A DNA stretch of 29,406 bases from an uncultured Collinsella sp. (GCA_902495525.1 CABUXL010000022.1:1-29406), one strand, 5' to 3'. Numbered from the stretch's first letter, positions 1-7,738 are shown. Notes: generated from the sequence alone by a model not told the origin. Program-made: numbers and translations.

Positions 1-86
1 ACCTCCCCGGTCATGACGTCGAGGGAGACGGCCTTTATCGAGCGGGCGTGGACGTCGAGGCCGACGAAGGTGGTAGTATCGAGCAT
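1..86 (-). CDS. IS110-family transposase, N-terminal part (runs off the window)
   Basis: The minus strand encodes 28 residues that begin MLDTTTFVGLDVHARSIKAV and continue past the window edge. The pattern VGLDVH followed by a basic/hydroxyl stretch is the start of the RuvC-like DEDD domain of IS110-family recombinases; the Asp in GLDVH would be the first catalytic acid. A GGAAGGGG ribosome-binding site lies 6 bases upstream of the chosen ATG. An in-frame ATG 15 bases further upstream is less likely because it would overlap that site. Family members act as DNA recombinases guided by an RNA made from the element's own non-coding end. Only the N-terminus is visible, so I cannot tell whether the gene is intact. 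Confidence 0.72.
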   Translation of the reverse strand, partial: MLDTTTFVGLDVHARSIKAVSLDVMTGE

Positions 87-300
87 GGGAGCCCCTTCCA
101 TGAATGCGGCGTGGCCGCCGCGGCTGAATTAGACACTCACCATTGTCGGCCTAATCCGCGGTCCTTCATGCAGCAGGGGCTCTCAATGTTTTTATGTCCT
201 GCTCATATCGTCTCTGTCGGCAGTTTGGGGCGGTCCTTAGAGCTGCAGCGCGCCATGAGCGACGAGGCGAAGCGGATCATCCTGTCTTTTGAGTTCTAAG
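87..300 (-). ncRNA. Possible IS110 non-coding end with bridge-RNA locus
   Basis: About 210 bases upstream of the transposase start carry no convincing gene on either strand. In IS110 elements the end upstream of the recombinase gene encodes the bridge RNA that pairs with donor and target DNA. Position and size fit, but I identified no core dinucleotide, loop guides or outer boundary; the limit near 300 is a guess. Call by position only. Confidence 0.3.
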
Positions 301-427
301 CATAAGCCCCTGTCTCTGAGCAATAACCGGTGCGCATTTGTGCGTATTTGCGTGCGTGGGATTGCGTGAATATGCGTATAGATGCGCCGTTTACGGGACA
401 AAAATGACCGTTTAGCGGTGAGATACG

Positions 428-455
428 CAAACACGCGCACAGATGCGCGTGTTTG
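428..455. promoter_or_regulatory. 11-bp perfect inverted repeat upstream of the oxidoreductase operon
   Basis: Two 11-base arms (CAAACACGCGC and its complement) flank a 6-base spacer. It sits 55 bases before the oxidoreductase start, inside a stretch (about 330-455) where TGCGTRTTTG-like and TGCGTGAATAT-like words recur. This could be an operator, for example for the DeoR-type repressor encoded in the same operon, or a leader hairpin. The sequence shows the symmetry only. Confidence 0.45.
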
Positions 456-509
456 TGTGAATATAGAGCTATCCGAAATGCAAGACGTTCTATGACACAG
501 GAGGCACAT

Positions 510-1589
510 ATGGTAGATTCCAAGCAGGCTCCACTCGACTCCGCGGCAGCCGCAAAAGCAGCGTTCGCTTCGGTCCAGGACAAGCCATTCCCCGATGATA
601 TCTTTACGGCTCCCGAGCTTCGTTGGGCTGTGATCGGGTGCGGCGTTATCGCCAACCAGATGGCCCAGTCTCTCGCTCTTGCCGGCCGCAAGCTTGCGGG
701 CGTCGCCAACCGTACGCTGTCCAAGGCTCAGGCTTTTGCCGAGCAGTATGGCATCGAGAAGGTCTATGAATCGGTTGAGGACCTCTACGCCGATCCGGGC
801 ATCGATGCCGTCTATATCACCACGCCGCACAACACGCATATCACCTATCTGCGTGACGCGCTGGCCGCCGGCAAGCACGTGCTCTGCGAGAAAGCCATTA
901 CCCTCAATTCCGCTGAGCTCGACGAGGCGCGTGCCATCGCCGACGAGCACAACGTCGTCCTCATGGACGCCACCACGGTGCTTCATATGCCCTTGTATCA
1001 AGAGCTGCGCCGTCGCATGGATGCCGGCGAGTTTGGTCGCATGAACCTCGCCCAGCTCAACTTTGGTAGCTACAAGGAGTACGGCGATCTGACCAATCGC
1101 TTCTACAACCGCAACCTTGCTGGCGGTGCCATGCTCGACATTGGCGTGTATGCCCTGTCCGTCATGCGTCTCTTTATGGCGAGCCAGCCCATTGAGGTCG
1201 TTTCGTTGGGCAACACCTGTGAGACCGGTGTTGACGTTGCGGGCGGCATCGTCTGCCGTAATGCCGAGCAGCAGCTGGGTGTTGTGAGCCTCACGCTCCA
1301 CTCCAAGCAACCCAAGCGCTCGATTATTAGCTTCGATAAGTGCTATATCGAGGTCAACGAGTATCCGCGTGCCGATCACGCGACCATCGTGTGGACTGCG
1401 GATGGCCATCGCGAGGAGGTCCACGCCGGCACCGAGGCTTACGCCCTTTGTTATGAGATGGCCGATCTTGAGAAGGCCGTTGGCGGCGACGACTCCAAGC
1501 GCGAGCTGCTGGATTATGCTTCTGATGTTATGGAGCTTATGACCAAGCTTCGCGCCGACTGGGGAGTCGTGTACCCCGAGGAGGAGTAA
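510..1589 (+). CDS. Gfo/Idh/MocA-family NAD(P)-dependent oxidoreductase
   Basis: A 359-residue protein with an N-terminal Rossmann fold (GCGVIA at residues 43-48) and a C-terminal Gfo/Idh/MocA alpha/beta domain (DIGVYAL region). The usual EKP catalytic motif reads CEKA at 126-129, so the lysine is kept. Family members oxidise or reduce sugars, inositols or dihydrodiols with NAD(P); the substrate here cannot be read. I chose the ATG at 510 because AGGAGG lies 5 bases upstream; an in-frame ATG at 453 has no such site. About 35 residues precede the Rossmann fold. The DeoR-type regulator starts 3 bases after the stop, so the two are almost surely one operon, which hints at a sugar or polyol pathway. 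Confidence 0.88.
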   Translation: MVDSKQAPLDSAAAAKAAFASVQDKPFPDDIFTAPELRWAVIGCGVIANQMAQSLALAGRKLAGVANRTLSKAQAFAEQYGIEKVYESVEDLYADPGIDAVYITTPHNTHITYLRDALAAGKHVLCEKAITLNSAELDEARAIADEHNVVLMDATTVLHMPLYQELRRRMDAGEFGRMNLAQLNFGSYKEYGDLTNRFYNRNLAGGAMLDIGVYALSVMRLFMASQPIEVVSLGNTCETGVDVAGGIVCRNAEQQLGVVSLTLHSKQPKRSIISFDKCYIEVNEYPRADHATIVWTADGHREEVHAGTEAYALCYEMADLEKAVGGDDSKRELLDYASDVMELMTKLRADWGVVYPEEE

Positions 1590-1592
1590 GCG

Positions 1593-2339
1593 ATGCTAGC
1601 GGAAGATAGGCTCAATGCGATTGTGTCGATGGTGCAGCAGGCTGGCTCGGTTACTGTGTCAGAGCTTGCCAATGCCCTGGGCGTGACGGCGTCTACCATT
1701 CGGCGCGACCTGCAGACGCTCGACCGAGCGCACCGCATCGCCAAGGTCCACGGCGGAGCGACGAGTCTTGAGCGCGCGCACGTGACGCGCGACCTAACGC
1801 TCAATGAGCGCAGCGACCTCCATAACGACGACAAGGAACGTATCTGCGCCCGTGCGGCGGCGCTTGTGGAGCCCGAGAGCTTTGTATACATCGACTCGGG
1901 CTCAACGACGCTCAAGCTCATCGAGCATCTTCCACACCTTGAAGGTGTCACCTATGTGACCGATTCCGTGCTCCATGCTCAGCACCTCGCTTTGCGCGGC
2001 ATGCGTACCGTGGTGTTGGGTGGCGAGCTCAAGCCCGAGACCGAGGCGCTCGTTGGCCCCGATGCTTTGGCAACCCTAGACCGCTACAACTTCAATTGTG
2101 GCTTTTGGGGGTCCAACGGCATTGCCGCCGAGCAGGGTTTCACGGCGCCCGATATCGAGGAAGCGCAAGTAAAGCGTATCTCGATGCGCCATACGGCCAA
2201 GCGCTTCGTAATCTCGGATGCCAGCAAATTTGGCATGGTGGCGCCCGTCAAGTTCGCGGATTTTCGCGACGCAACGATTATTACCGCAGGCGAGGTCCCC
2301 GCCAAGTACAGGGCAATGGACAACGTCATTACGGTCTAA
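1593..2339 (+). CDS. DeoR/GlpR-family transcriptional repressor
   Basis: A 248-residue protein of normal family length. The N-terminal winged helix-turn-helix covers about residues 5-57 (SELANALGVTASTIRRDL, then KVHGGA), followed by a DeoR-type sensor domain with YIDSGSTT at 99-106, where phosphosugars normally bind. It starts 3 bases after the oxidoreductase stop; its ribosome-binding site (GAGGAGGA) lies in the end of that gene, suggesting coupled translation. Such regulators usually repress their own operon and are released by a sugar phosphate, so it probably controls the upstream oxidoreductase. The effector is not predictable. Confidence 0.9.
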   Translation: MLAEDRLNAIVSMVQQAGSVTVSELANALGVTASTIRRDLQTLDRAHRIAKVHGGATSLERAHVTRDLTLNERSDLHNDDKERICARAAALVEPESFVYIDSGSTTLKLIEHLPHLEGVTYVTDSVLHAQHLALRGMRTVVLGGELKPETEALVGPDALATLDRYNFNCGFWGSNGIAAEQGFTAPDIEEAQVKRISMRHTAKRFVISDASKFGMVAPVKFADFRDATIITAGEVPAKYRAMDNVITV

Positions 2340-2363
2340 CGGCTGGGTGCGGACTAAGGTCAA

Positions 2364-2399
2364 AACCATCACGAAGGGGCAGGAACCTTTGTGGTGGTT
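2364..2399. repeat. Degenerate hairpin repeat, copy 1 (CCACAAAGG...CCTTTGTGG type)
   Basis: An imperfect 14-bp stem just after the repressor gene. Its reverse complement matches the hairpin at 2732-2770 at most positions, so both belong to one intergenic repeat family. There is no T-run to make it a terminator. Confidence 0.5.
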
Positions 2400-2431
2400 A
2401 GTAACGAAAGCCGAGTAGTTTTCTCAATAGA

Positions 2432-2470
2432 AAAGCGGCAACGTCCATCACGGGCGTTGCCGCTTTCGTT
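2432..2470 (+). terminator. Probable terminator of the oxidoreductase-repressor operon
   Basis: A perfect 12-bp stem (AAAGCGGCAACG and its complement) with an 11-base loop lies about 90 bases after the repressor stop. The T tail is weak (TTTCGTTG), so termination strength is uncertain. With A-rich and T-rich ends it could work in both directions. Confidence 0.6.
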
Positions 2471-2523
2471 GTCTGCCGGTTTGTCTAAGTCTGCAACAAC
2501 TGGACCGTTAAAAGTGGGCTAGG

Positions 2524-2700
2524 TGTTACAGATTGAGATACTTCCGAACCGCGCCGTCCCTTTGTCTCGATCTGTAACATCTGGGACGGATTTTGCCGAG
2601 TTACTGTTACAGATTGAGTTTTTCCCTTGAGGGAGATTCGAATGTCTCGATCTGTAACAGATAGACCGAAAAAAGGGTTCTAACTGTTACAGATCGAGAT
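2524..2700. repeat. Array of five alternating inverted 15-base repeats, 80-bp period
   Basis: The motif TGTTACAGATYGAGA occurs at 2524, 2605 and 2685 in plus orientation, and its complement at 2565-2579 and 2645-2659. Plus copies are 81 and 80 bases apart, and minus copies 80 apart. Each plus/minus pair can form a 14-15 bp hairpin with a loop of about 26 bases. The sequences between the arms differ. No gene overlaps the array. Confidence 0.85.
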
Positions 2701-2731
2701 GTTTTGGGACCGCGGCTGAGCCACAGCGGCT

Positions 2732-2770
2732 AAACCGCCACAAAGGTACCTGTCCCCATTGTGGTGGTTT
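2732..2770. repeat. Hairpin repeat, copy 2, overlapping the pseudouridine-synthase stop codon
   Basis: Arms AAACCGCCACAA (2732-2743) and TTGTGGTGGTTT (2759-2770) pair over 12 bp with one G-T wobble. It covers the stop codon of the minus-strand pseudouridine synthase, so it may also act as that transcript's 3'-end structure. Same family as 2364-2399. Confidence 0.55.
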
Positions 2771-3428
2771 AGGGCTCCCAGGGGCACGGGGCTTCGATGT
2801 GGATGTGCTCGCCGGTTACGGGATGCGTGAAGGACACGCTGTGGGCGTGGAGCATCAGGCCGCAGGGGCGCGGCGTTCCGTACAGGTCGTCGCCAACCAG
2901 GGGATGACGCTCGCTCGCCAGATGCACACGGATTTGATGCTTGCGGCCGGTGAGCAACTCGACATCGATATACGAGCGCGTGGGCAGGCCACGACGGCTC
3001 TTAAGACGTTTGAGCACCTTGACGCGCGTTTGAGACGGCTTGCCGCTGGCGCCGACGCGCATCTTTCGGCTGTCGTGACGGTCGCGGGCGATGGGCTTGT
3101 CGATGAGCTTTTCGTTCCAGTCGATTTTGCCCTCGGCGAGCGCCAGGTAGTGCTTTTCGAAAGCATGGTCGATAATCATCTGGTCAAAGGCGGGCTGCGT
3201 CTGCTTGTCGAGCGAGAACAGCACCACGCCGGTGGTGTCACGGTCCAGGCGATTGAGCGGCTGCATGTCGGTCGCGGCAAAGCCGTCGCCCATCGCCAGC
3301 AGCAGGTCGCTGGCGTAGTCGGTAAGTGTGCGCTCGCCGGTGCCGTCGCCGTGGACGATCATGCCGGCGGGCTTGTCGATGGCCATGAGCCAGGCGTCGC
3401 AGTAGAGGACTTGAGGTTCTTCGTTCAC
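2769..3428 (-). CDS. RluA-family RNA pseudouridine synthase
   Basis: A 219-residue protein without an S4 domain, typical of the short RluA/TruC-type enzymes that turn uridine into pseudouridine in rRNA or tRNA. The signature PLNRLDRDTTG carries the catalytic aspartate at about residue 62; the usual histidine before RLD is asparagine here. KHQIRVHLA and HPLVGDDLYG further on are also typical. The start is GTG with GAAAGG upstream, 15 bases after the end of the U32-family gene, so the two form an operon. The target RNA cannot be told from sequence. Confidence 0.9.
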   Translation of the reverse strand: MNEEPQVLYCDAWLMAIDKPAGMIVHGDGTGERTLTDYASDLLLAMGDGFAATDMQPLNRLDRDTTGVVLFSLDKQTQPAFDQMIIDHAFEKHYLALAEGKIDWNEKLIDKPIARDRHDSRKMRVGASGKPSQTRVKVLKRLKSRRGLPTRSYIDVELLTGRKHQIRVHLASERHPLVGDDLYGTPRPCGLMLHAHSVSFTHPVTGEHIHIEAPCPWEP

Positions 3429-3443
3429 GTGTAAGCCTTTCGG

Positions 3444-5939
3444 TTAACTGATTCCCACAAACATGCAGCCCGAGGTTGCTCCGCGCAGACGGGCGGCGGG
3501 CTTGCGGCCGGCTTGAGCTGCCTCGACGGCGCGACGGACGCGAGCGACGGCACGACCAATCTCATCGGCCTCGAGCAAGGTTCCGTCGACCATAAGACGA
3601 CGGACGCCGGCGTCGAGCAACTGCGGTACCTGCGGCGTAAGGTCGATGGGGTAGGCATCGTACAAGCGAGAGCGGCCATGGATGTCGGTACGGACGGGCA
3701 TGACCTTTCCGTCGATATTCTTGAGCGAGAGCTTGCGGGCACGCAGGCGGCAGTTGGCGCAATCGTGGATGCAGCCGTTGGCGACCTGCAGAATGCAATG
3801 CTCGCTTGTCATAACGCGCGGGCGGCCGAAAACGGTGATGCCCAGAGCCGCGGGCGCGGCGGCGCCGAGCGAGACAATCTCGTCGAGCGTGATCTCGGGC
3901 GAGAGCCAAAACGCACCAGCTCCGCGCTCGGCAAGCGCCTCCATGCAGGGCGTGTTGTGCACCGGCAGGCAAGAGCGAATCTCGGCTGTGGCGCCGGCCT
4001 GCGCGGCTACGGCGAGCTCGGAGATATTGCCGACGGCGACGGTGGCTCCAGCATTGATCCAGGGATCGACGCGCTCGTGGTCGACGGCGCGGCAGACCTC
4101 GTCGAGTACAGGCACGATACCCTGCCCAAATGCATCGGCGGGGGAGAGCTCGGCCGCATCGAGCGCGTCGGTGGTCATGTAGATGCGCGTTGCACCCTCC
4201 ACGCGCGCTGCCTCGGCGGCTTCGAGCGAGGTGACGGTGGCGCAGATCTGCGACTCATCGCGGTAGTGCTCGGGCGCGGGGCGGGAATCACTGGTTACAA
4301 TCGCCGGCAACTCGAGCGTTTTCGCACGCTCCTCGTACGGTGCCAGAATGGCCTCCTCGAGCGCTTTACAGGCGGCGGCGCGCACCTTGTGCACGGCGGA
4401 GAAGCCCATACCGCAGCCGGCGTCGAGCGAAATGTCAAAGCTTGCAGCCTCAAAGGGCGAGGACCCCATGCGGCCCACATGCTCAACCAGATCGGACGTC
4501 TCGACCGCGCGGGTTTTGGCGGCCTCGACGGTAAAGCCCGTGACCGTGGCGGTGAGCGTGGGTTCGTCGCAGCAGGTGAGCGTCACGGTAAACGGCTCAC
4601 CAAGGCGCGCCACGACGGACACATCTACGGCGCGGCGGCGCAGCACGTCGCGCTTGAGCGCGGCACCGGCGGCGTCGATGGCGCGCTGGCTGCGGATGAC
4701 GCGCACGCGGCAGCCCTCGGGCATGCTGCGGGGCACGCGGCACTCGATGATGTCACCGGCGGCGGCATCATCGGTAGCGATAGTGGTTAGGAACTGGTCG
4801 AACTCGTCGTCATGGCGAAGTTCCAACAAGTCGCCCTTGCCCACGGGCTCAAACAGCTCAATGCGGGCGATGGCAGCGCGGCGACGGTGGTCGTCGGGCT
4901 TGAGGCCGCGCACATCGCGGTTGGCCAGGCGGCTGCCCAGCACTGTGCCCACAATCTGGCCGCGGTTGTTGGAACGCTCGTAACTCATCATCTCGTCGCC
5001 CGAGGTGCCGTCCTGATAGGCGTGCGTAAAGTCACGGTTGAAGCAGCGCTTGAGCTGGCGCTGGCGAGCGGCGTCCTCGTCCTTATCTATGGCGACCCCG
5101 GCCAGCATGTCGTCGATCTGATGACGATACACATCGACGATGGAGTATACGTAATCGGGCGCCTTCATGCGGCCCTCGAGCTTGAGCGACGCGGCGCCGG
5201 CGTCATACAGACGGCGAACAAGCTGTGAGGTGTTGGTGTCACGCGGGCATAGCGCACGCTCGCGACCGGCGGGGGAGAGCGCGCGACCGTTTTCGTCGAT
5301 CAGCTCGTAGGGCAGTCGGCAGGGCTGGGCGCACATGCCGCGGTTGGCCGATCGTCCCGCCATGGCAAAGCTCGAAAGCAGGCACAGGCCCGAGTAGCAA
5401 AAGCAGATGGCGCCATGGCTAAAGACCTCAAGGTCCACATCGGGCGCGGCATCGTGAATGGCGGCAATCTCGTCGATGGAGAGCTCGCGCGAGAGGGTCA
5501 CGCGGTCGGCGCCCTGCTCGCGGCACCAGATAGTCCCACGGTCATCGTGGATGTTCGCTTGGGTCGAGATATGCGTCTCGATGCCGGGCATGGTGCGTTT
5601 GACCTCAAAGAACAGGCCCCAGTCCTGGATGATGAAGGCGTCGGCGCCCAGCGTGGAGCAGCGATGGATAAGTTGCAGCGCATCGCCCATCTCGGACTGC
5701 TTGATGACGATGTTGACCGTGACGTAGACGCGCGACCCGGCTAGATGCGCGGCGCGGCAGGCCTGCTCAAAGGCCTCGTCGGTAAAGTTGGTGGCCTTGC
5801 GGCGGGCGTTGAAGCTTCCCATGCCGCAGTAGATGGCGTCTGCCCCGGCGGCGAGTGCGGCGGCAAAGGGCTCGGGCCCTCCGGCGGGCGCCAAGAGCTC
5901 GGGTCTGCGGTTGGTGGTTCGACTGGCGGTTGCGGTCAT
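3444..5939 (-). CDS. U32-family protein, RlhA-like (23S rRNA hydroxylation type)
   Basis: An 831-residue protein starting RRPELLAPAGGPEPFAAAL, the hallmark of peptidase family U32. HGAICFCYSGLCLLSSF followed by RGMCAQPC, at about residues 175-210, supplies the conserved cysteines thought to bind an iron-sulfur cluster. A long middle part (DUF3656-like) and a C-terminal CIHDCANCRLR motif make it the long form, as in E. coli RlhA (YdcP), needed for hydroxylation of a 23S rRNA cytidine with prephenate as co-substrate; other U32 members act on tRNA or ubiquinone. It is longer than the E. coli protein. The ATG has AAAGGCAGG upstream. The pseudouridine synthase follows, so the operon looks like an RNA-modification unit. 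Family is certain, exact role inferred. Confidence 0.85.
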   Translation of the reverse strand: MTATASRTTNRRPELLAPAGGPEPFAAALAAGADAIYCGMGSFNARRKATNFTDEAFEQACRAAHLAGSRVYVTVNIVIKQSEMGDALQLIHRCSTLGADAFIIQDWGLFFEVKRTMPGIETHISTQANIHDDRGTIWCREQGADRVTLSRELSIDEIAAIHDAAPDVDLEVFSHGAICFCYSGLCLLSSFAMAGRSANRGMCAQPCRLPYELIDENGRALSPAGRERALCPRDTNTSQLVRRLYDAGAASLKLEGRMKAPDYVYSIVDVYRHQIDDMLAGVAIDKDEDAARQRQLKRCFNRDFTHAYQDGTSGDEMMSYERSNNRGQIVGTVLGSRLANRDVRGLKPDDHRRRAAIARIELFEPVGKGDLLELRHDDEFDQFLTTIATDDAAAGDIIECRVPRSMPEGCRVRVIRSQRAIDAAGAALKRDVLRRRAVDVSVVARLGEPFTVTLTCCDEPTLTATVTGFTVEAAKTRAVETSDLVEHVGRMGSSPFEAASFDISLDAGCGMGFSAVHKVRAAACKALEEAILAPYEERAKTLELPAIVTSDSRPAPEHYRDESQICATVTSLEAAEAARVEGATRIYMTTDALDAAELSPADAFGQGIVPVLDEVCRAVDHERVDPWINAGATVAVGNISELAVAAQAGATAEIRSCLPVHNTPCMEALAERGAGAFWLSPEITLDEIVSLGAAAPAALGITVFGRPRVMTSEHCILQVANGCIHDCANCRLRARKLSLKNIDGKVMPVRTDIHGRSRLYDAYPIDLTPQVPQLLDAGVRRLMVDGTLLEADEIGRAVARVRRAVEAAQAGRKPAARLRGATSGCMFVGIS

Positions 5940-6045
5940 ATCCTGCCTTTCAAAATGCTCAGATACTCAAAAGTATAGTGATGCTGTTGCGGCGGACGAG
6001 CCCTGTGGCCCAAGCAGGATAAAGTCTTCAGCAGCCCTTGCAGCA

Positions 6046-6117
6046 AAAATGATCTGTTTTCCTCCGTTCCCTATGAATCACCTGATCCGATGGGAACGGA
6101 GGGAAACGGATCATTTT
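6046..6117. repeat. Long hairpin repeat (AATGATCCGTTT...family), full copy
   Basis: Two 26-base arms (6046-6071 and 6092-6117) pair along their whole length with two G-T wobbles around a 20-base loop. The core AAAATGATCYGTTT plus CCTCCGT recurs as a single arm at 6780-6805. It lies between two divergent genes and has no terminator tail. Confidence 0.75.
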
Positions 6118-6199
6118 GAACTTCACCGCCCGGTCGTGCCGTTCAGCGGCCGACAGGCGCCGTTGGGCGATAAATTATTCTCGCAACGTGATAATAATC

Positions 6200-6228
6200 T
6201 TGCATCGCGCGGAAACCTTGAGTACTAT
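6200..6228 (+). promoter_or_regulatory. Candidate promoter of ridA
   Basis: TTGCAT and TACTAT are separated by exactly 17 bases, about 90 bases before the ridA start. It is the best sigma-70-like match between the repeat and the gene. Unproven. Confidence 0.45.
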
Positions 6229-6317
6229 CCCAAATCAAGCGCGGTGTTCAGACCGAATTGTGCCTCCCGGTGTGAACGCCGCGCTCACGCTCTCTATCTG
6301 ATCGTAAGGAGAAAAAC

Positions 6318-6695
6318 ATGAGCAAGACCGTCGTGTCTTCCGATAACGCACCCGCAGCCATCGGCCCGTATTCCCCCGGCATCCAGACCGGCAACATGGT
6401 GTTCCTGTCCGGCCAGCTGGGCATCGACCCCGCAACCGGCAAGATGCCCGAGGGCGTCGAGGCCCAGGCTAAGCAGTCCCTTGCTAACGTCGAGGCTCTG
6501 CTGACCGCTGCCGGCGCCACCTTTGCCGATGTCGTCAAGACCACGGTCTACCTGGCCGACATCGCCGACTTCGCTGCCGTGAACGAGATCTACGCCTCCA
6601 AGTTCAAGGCTCCGTTCCCCGCGCGCAGCGCTTTCCAGGTTGCCGCCCTTCCGGCCGGCGGTCTGGTCGAGATCGAGGTCGTCGCCGCTCTCTAA
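6318..6695 (+). CDS. ridA: RidA family enamine/imine deaminase
   Basis: A 125-residue protein, the standard RidA/YjgF length. The conserved arginine (PARSAFQV, residue 103) and glutamate (residue 120) match the catalytic residues that bind and hydrolyse 2-aminoacrylate and related imines to keto acids and ammonia in the cytosol. AAGGAGA lies 5 bases before the ATG, and a strong terminator follows, so it is a single-gene unit. It matters here because diaminopropionate ammonia-lyase, encoded at 25148, releases 2-aminoacrylate. The link is inferred; RidA is also a general housekeeping enzyme. Confidence 0.93.
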   Translation: MSKTVVSSDNAPAAIGPYSPGIQTGNMVFLSGQLGIDPATGKMPEGVEAQAKQSLANVEALLTAAGATFADVVKTTVYLADIADFAAVNEIYASKFKAPFPARSAFQVAALPAGGLVEIEVVAAL

Positions 6696-6725
6696 GGCGT
6701 TGACGAAAACAAAACATGACATGCA

Positions 6726-6763
6726 AAAAGACCCTGCAGTGCGTGTGAACTGCAGGGTCTTTT
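6726..6763. terminator. Bidirectional terminator after ridA
   Basis: A perfect 14-bp stem, AAAAGACCCTGCAG with its complement, ends in a T-run on both strands. It can stop ridA transcription from the left and the PAS regulator transcript from the right. Confidence 0.85.
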
Positions 6764-6779
6764 GTCAAGCGATGCGACA

Positions 6780-6805
6780 AAAATGATCCGTTTCCCTCCG
6801 TCCCC
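6780..6805. repeat. Single arm of the AATGATCCGTTT hairpin repeat
   Basis: These 26 bases match the right arm of the full hairpin at 6046-6117 (reverse complement) with one difference. The second arm is missing, so it looks like a remnant or a half-site. Confidence 0.6.
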
Positions 6806-6817
6806 AAGGGATAACGT

Positions 6818-7474
6818 TTAGCCCTCCTTGCGGACTTTTTGCAGGTAGCGGTAGACGCTGGGCTCCGAGATGCCCAGCGCGGTGGCGGCGCAGGCCACGG
6901 CGCCCTTGAGCATGAACACCCCGTTGCCGTTGAGGTGGCGAATGACGTCCACGCGGTCGCTCTGGCCAAGTGACGCTACATCCAGCCCGCGCGCGCTCAG
7001 CAGCTCGGCAATACTGCGGTCGATGAGCTCCTGCGTAGACTCCGAAAGACTTTCGACCTCGATAGACGCGGGCTCTGCCTGCCTTGGCACAGCGTCGAAG
7101 CAGGCCATGAGCTGCTGCGCCATGGCGTTGATGGAGCGTACCGTGGAAAGATCGGTGTTGACGCAGAGCATGCCGACGATCTCGTTGTCCTCGCGGATAA
7201 AGTACGTCGCGGACTCCAACGTCTTGCCACCGGCGCCGCGCCCTTCATAGCCCGTAATAAACGGCAGATCGCGATACTTGGGGTCGTGCATAATCTTGAG
7301 CGCCAGATCGGTGGCGGGACCGCCGACCTTGCGGCCGCTCACGATACCGTTGCGGATATCGACGATGGCGTGGTCGGGATCCGAGAAATCGTGCAGGACG
7401 ATCTCGCTGTTCTTACCGAGTACCTGCTCCAGGAAATCGACCATCGGCAAAAAGCGACGTACGGTCTCGTTCAC
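6818..7474 (-). CDS. YheO/DauR-type PAS-HTH transcriptional regulator (urate permease side)
   Basis: A 218-residue protein. An N-terminal YheO-like PAS domain spans about residues 5-125 (EIVLHDFSDPDHAIVDIRNG, SATYFIRE); a C-terminal helix-turn-helix at about 175-215 (AATALGISEPSVYRYLQKV) is like that of DauR. I place the start at GTG 7474 because AAAGGAG lies 6 bases upstream; a TTG two codons earlier would touch that site. It is transcribed away from the purine permease operon across a 351-base gap with two operator-like repeats. Such regulators sense a small molecule, so it probably controls urate/purine uptake. Ligand unknown. It is a paralogue of the protein at 24217. Confidence 0.85.
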   Translation of the reverse strand: MNETVRRFLPMVDFLEQVLGKNSEIVLHDFSDPDHAIVDIRNGIVSGRKVGGPATDLALKIMHDPKYRDLPFITGYEGRGAGGKTLESATYFIREDNEIVGMLCVNTDLSTVRSINAMAQQLMACFDAVPRQAEPASIEVESLSESTQELIDRSIAELLSARGLDVASLGQSDRVDVIRHLNGNGVFMLKGAVACAATALGISEPSVYRYLQKVRKEG

Positions 7475-7506
7475 GGGCAACTCCTTTGGGTTCTATCGAA
7501 GTGTTC

Positions 7507-7523
7507 ATAACAATTTTTTATCA
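7507..7523. promoter_or_regulatory. Operator-like site 1 between regulator and permease
   Basis: ATAACAATTTTTTATCA is close to the reverse complement of the site at 7691-7710. It lies about 30 bases upstream of the regulator start, where a repressor would block its own promoter. Inferred from similarity and position. Confidence 0.4.
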
Positions 7524-7690
7524 TGGTAACACGCTGCTCATCATCTCGTATATCCGCAGGTACATTGCGTAATACAGACGAACGGTAGAAATTTGGCGGT
7601 AAACGGTCGACCAAAAGAAAAGTTAGATGTTATTTTGAACAGACACATTCCTGACCTGCGGAAATGCGTTATCTCAGCTGAAGAATAGTC

Positions 7691-7738
7691 TGATAACAAA
7701 AAATTATTATTGAGAATGAGAATCATCTTTAATACGAT
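7691..7738 (+). promoter_or_regulatory. Operator-like site 2 and candidate promoter of purine operon 1
   Basis: TGATAACAAAAAATTATTAT (7691-7710) resembles site 1 in opposite orientation. Next to it, TTGAGA (7710-7715) and TACGAT (7733-7738), 17 bases apart, make a plausible promoter for the permease operon, with the operator overlapping the upstream edge of the -35 box. Confidence 0.42.

Noticed and set aside
48..299. 83-codon plus-strand frame at the left edge
   Set aside because: It runs opposite the transposase start and through its non-coding end, with no ribosome-binding site or recognisable domain.
7709..7731. Fur box before the permease (TGAGAATGAGAATCAT)
   Set aside because: It resembles a Fur-type site, but several positions differ, it overlaps the proposed -35 region, and iron control of a urate permease has no support from neighbours.
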